Below are positions 62,629 through 64,000 of a stretch of DNA of 64,000 nucleotides, piece by piece; positions within the stretch are counted from its first letter, which is position 1, and the number at the start of each line of letters is the position of its first letter. The DNA comes from Anseranas semipalmata (taxonomy: Eukaryota > Chordata > Aves > Anseriformes > Anseranatidae). The notes beneath the pieces were generated by a model. The model was not told the origin of the DNA and made no database searches. It saw only the letters and a list, made by a program, of their open reading frames with translations. The position numbers and the translations under genes were made by a program. Location: contig VXAA01004090.1 in NCBI GenBank assembly GCA_013399115.1, positions 953,025 to 1,017,024 on the forward strand, in the 5' to 3' direction.

Positions 62629-63345
62629 TATATACTAGGTGAATTTTTTCGTCTACCTAGTACCTTATGCGCTTTTAATCTTGTTTATATAAACTAGGAC
62701 GACATGACAGTCAGCGTATAATCCTATTATTACAGACTTCAGACAGCAAAACACTGGTTGTTCTTCCACTGTTATAAATACTGCCCTTAAAATATACACC
62801 ATTTCCAGATGACACTTTAGGGCTTCTTAAGAGTCCAGTTTGGTGGAATACCAGATCAAGAACCAAAGCAAAGACACTCAAGATTATGCTGAGAAATGAT
62901 CAGAACCCACACGGATTTTTATGATAATTATCCAAATTATAAAATAAAACCTAGTATTTTCCTCCCACTTTACTGATGTTTGAGGCCAAATAATTCCCTT
63001 ATCCTGAGATTAAATTAATAAATTAGGCTTCTTCCTGTGAAGCTTTACAATGCAACTTTTCTCACATTAGTACAGATTTAAGTTCTTTCAATGCAATTGA
63101 AAAGGAATTATATTAATCTTGAACAGGTTTTACAAGGCAATGGATTTATTATCTTCGTGCACTGGGAGAACTGATAGATAACCAATGTTCTATCATGCCG
63201 TCATCATCCAAATCCAAGTCCCAGTGCAACATTGCAACCAGCGTTTTTCTACAACCAAGGAGCTCAGAGCGGCTTCCAGGAAAGAATTTAACATCCACTG
63301 ACCACTGCAAGAGCTTGGTACCAGTGAGGTTTAGTTTAAACTTAT
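62629..63345 (-). other. unidentified segment in the env position of the provirus
   Basis: The integrase homology stops abruptly near 63350 and about 0.7 kb follows before the polypurine tract. Env would normally occupy about 2 kb here. The segment opens with a 68-codon open frame (63149-63355) containing DVKFFPGSRSELL and HWDLDLDDDGMIEHW, ends at a stop, and then becomes AT-rich and non-coding. I do not recognise it as integrase or env. It may be a remnant of a deletion junction, a decayed env tail or captured foreign sequence. Confidence 0.45.
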
Positions 63346-63670
63346 TTTGACTCATTCAAAAATATCCGAGAGACTTCTCTCGCCTTGTTGGTTTCCTCCA
63401 GCCATCGGGATAAAGTTTCAGTTAGAACCAACATATATACTGGTAACCCCCTTTTTCTTGGGAGTTCTGAAAAGTCAATTTGCCAATATTGGCCGGGCAG
63501 GTTACCCCTACTTATTGTTCCTGCCTGTACCTTGACCACAGTATTTGGATTCTTTAAACAGACTTCACATTGTCTTGTAACACGATTGCCTATAGTATAT
63601 AAACTTCAACAAACTAATTTCCCAGTCAAATATTTATAAAAAGTTTCTATACCCCAGTGAGTCATACTGT
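63342..63670 (-). pseudogene. pol: endogenous retrovirus pol: integrase N-terminal part, broken
   Basis: One reading frame gives a histidine region (THWGIETFYKYL), an in-frame TGA, then RQCEVCLKNP, which supplies the CxxC half of the zinc-binding domain. It continues to PGQYWQIDFSELPR, where the Asp is the first catalytic residue, and TNKAREV. Homology ends before the second and third catalytic residues of the D,D-35-E triad. The stop and the truncation make it non-functional. The QYWQIDFSELPR form is typical of gammaretrovirus-like integrases. Confidence 0.88.
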
Positions 63671-63849
63671 ATTCCTGTAATCAGTTTCCCATTGGGTGTA
63701 TTGAACCAACCTTCTTTCCCTCCTAAATCCTGTATTAGTTTGCGGTCCTCCTTAGAACACATAGGTTTCACTTCATCTACCACCTCCTTTCCTCTTCTCT
63801 GCAGAATTAATAATAGTTAATAAATATTAAATAATAATTAATAATAATT
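63671..63849 (-). pseudogene. pol: endogenous retrovirus pol: decayed RNase H-integrase spacer
   Basis: This stretch lies between RNase H and the integrase zinc region. It holds several stops in all frames and an AT-rich low-complexity part (63805-63850) near the RNase H side, so no continuous protein can be read. Its position makes it the linker at the start of integrase. Confidence 0.5.
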
Positions 63850-63850
63850 C
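63805..63850. repeat. AT-rich low-complexity tract within pol
   Basis: Irregular AATAAT/TTAATA repeats, almost without G or C, interrupt the retroviral coding region. This looks like a later simple-sequence expansion. Confidence 0.8.
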
Positions 63851-63861
63851 TGATATTGTGA

Positions 63862-64000
63862 TTCTGTGCTTGTTCTACCAACCCTTCTGGCTGCCTGGTC
63901 AGCTACATTATTTCCCTGCTCTTGTTCAGTGTTAGCCTTCTGATGGCTTCGACAACGCATGATTGCAATCTCTCGTGGTTCTTTAACTGCTTCCAGTAGT
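63862..64000 (-). pseudogene. pol: endogenous retrovirus pol: C-terminal end of RNase H
   Basis: The minus-strand frame reads LEAVKEPREIAIMRCRSHQK, then NTEQEQGNNVADQAAR. The pattern KEPxExAIxxCxxHQK...GNxxADxAA is the last part of retroviral RNase H, with the conserved His and the final Asp region present. The frame is open to the window edge, where the element continues. Confidence 0.87.

Larger units (their letters stand above)
62128..64000 (-). mobile_element. 3' part of a defective gammaretrovirus-like endogenous retrovirus
   Basis: Read on the minus strand, the element enters from beyond the window edge with the end of RNase H, continues through the first part of integrase, loses homology at about 63350, and ends with a polypurine tract and a 3' LTR. 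Pol contains in-frame stops and frameshifts, the second half of integrase is missing and env is not recognisable, so the copy cannot make virus. The integrase words and the AAAAGGGGGGG-A-T-TG polypurine/LTR junction resemble gammaretrovirus-like (class I) elements. The 5' LTR, gag and most of pol, if present, lie beyond 64000. Confidence 0.85.

Overview
This is a 64 kb piece of vertebrate nuclear DNA, most likely from a bird. It is AT-rich, nearly all non-coding and has no compact gene array. It carries a CR1 LINE 3' end with the ATTCTATGAT-type terminus, a gammaretrovirus-like endogenous retrovirus remnant, old MIR/CORE-SINE traces, a (GT)13 microsatellite and long A/T runs. I cannot name the species. 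The assembly has a 50-N gap at 4197-4246 and a single N at 29954.

The only gene I can support is on the minus strand. Three internal exons at 59837-59981, 56264-56417 and 29475-29655 splice in consistent phase (incoming base, then phase 0, then phase 1, then 2 bases left over). Together they encode 159 complete codons of a cytosolic carboxypeptidase (CCP/M14B family), best matched to AGBL1 (CCP4). They cover the end of the family-specific N-domain, the linker, and the start of the zinc carboxypeptidase domain with the HPGE zinc-ligand motif and the MLNPDGV motif. All three have canonical AG/GT borders and no stops. The introns are 3,419 bp and 26,608 bp. The 5' exons lie beyond 64000. The next 3' exon (R-x-DLNR and HGHS motifs) was not found in 1-29474, so the following intron appears to exceed 29 kb.

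Layout by region: 1-29474 is intron downstream of the zinc-motif exon, with a gap, MIR-like relics, a microsatellite and several AT-rich stretches that look like conserved non-coding DNA. 29656-56263 is a second giant intron holding a CR1 3' fragment (about 48.1 kb), an older CR1-like relic (about 35.2 kb), a possible third MIR trace (about 53.6 kb), a good CTCF-type motif (54.15 kb) and a homeodomain-site-rich AT block (48.65-48.85 kb). 56418-59836 is a short intron containing an unexplained 176-codon open frame. 59982-64000 is upstream intron with a probable solo LTR (60923-61338) and the 3' part of a broken retrovirus (62128 to the window edge): RNase H end, an AT-rich insertion, the first part of integrase, a stretch of about 0.7 kb that is not recognisable as env, a polypurine tract and a 487-bp LTR with TATA box and AATAAA.

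The retroviral LTR lies on the same strand as the gene, about 2.2 kb 5' of a catalytic-region exon, so it could in principle start shortened transcripts. That is inference only. I found no new system beyond these observations. The most unusual item is the unidentified open frame where the provirus should continue into the rest of integrase and env.
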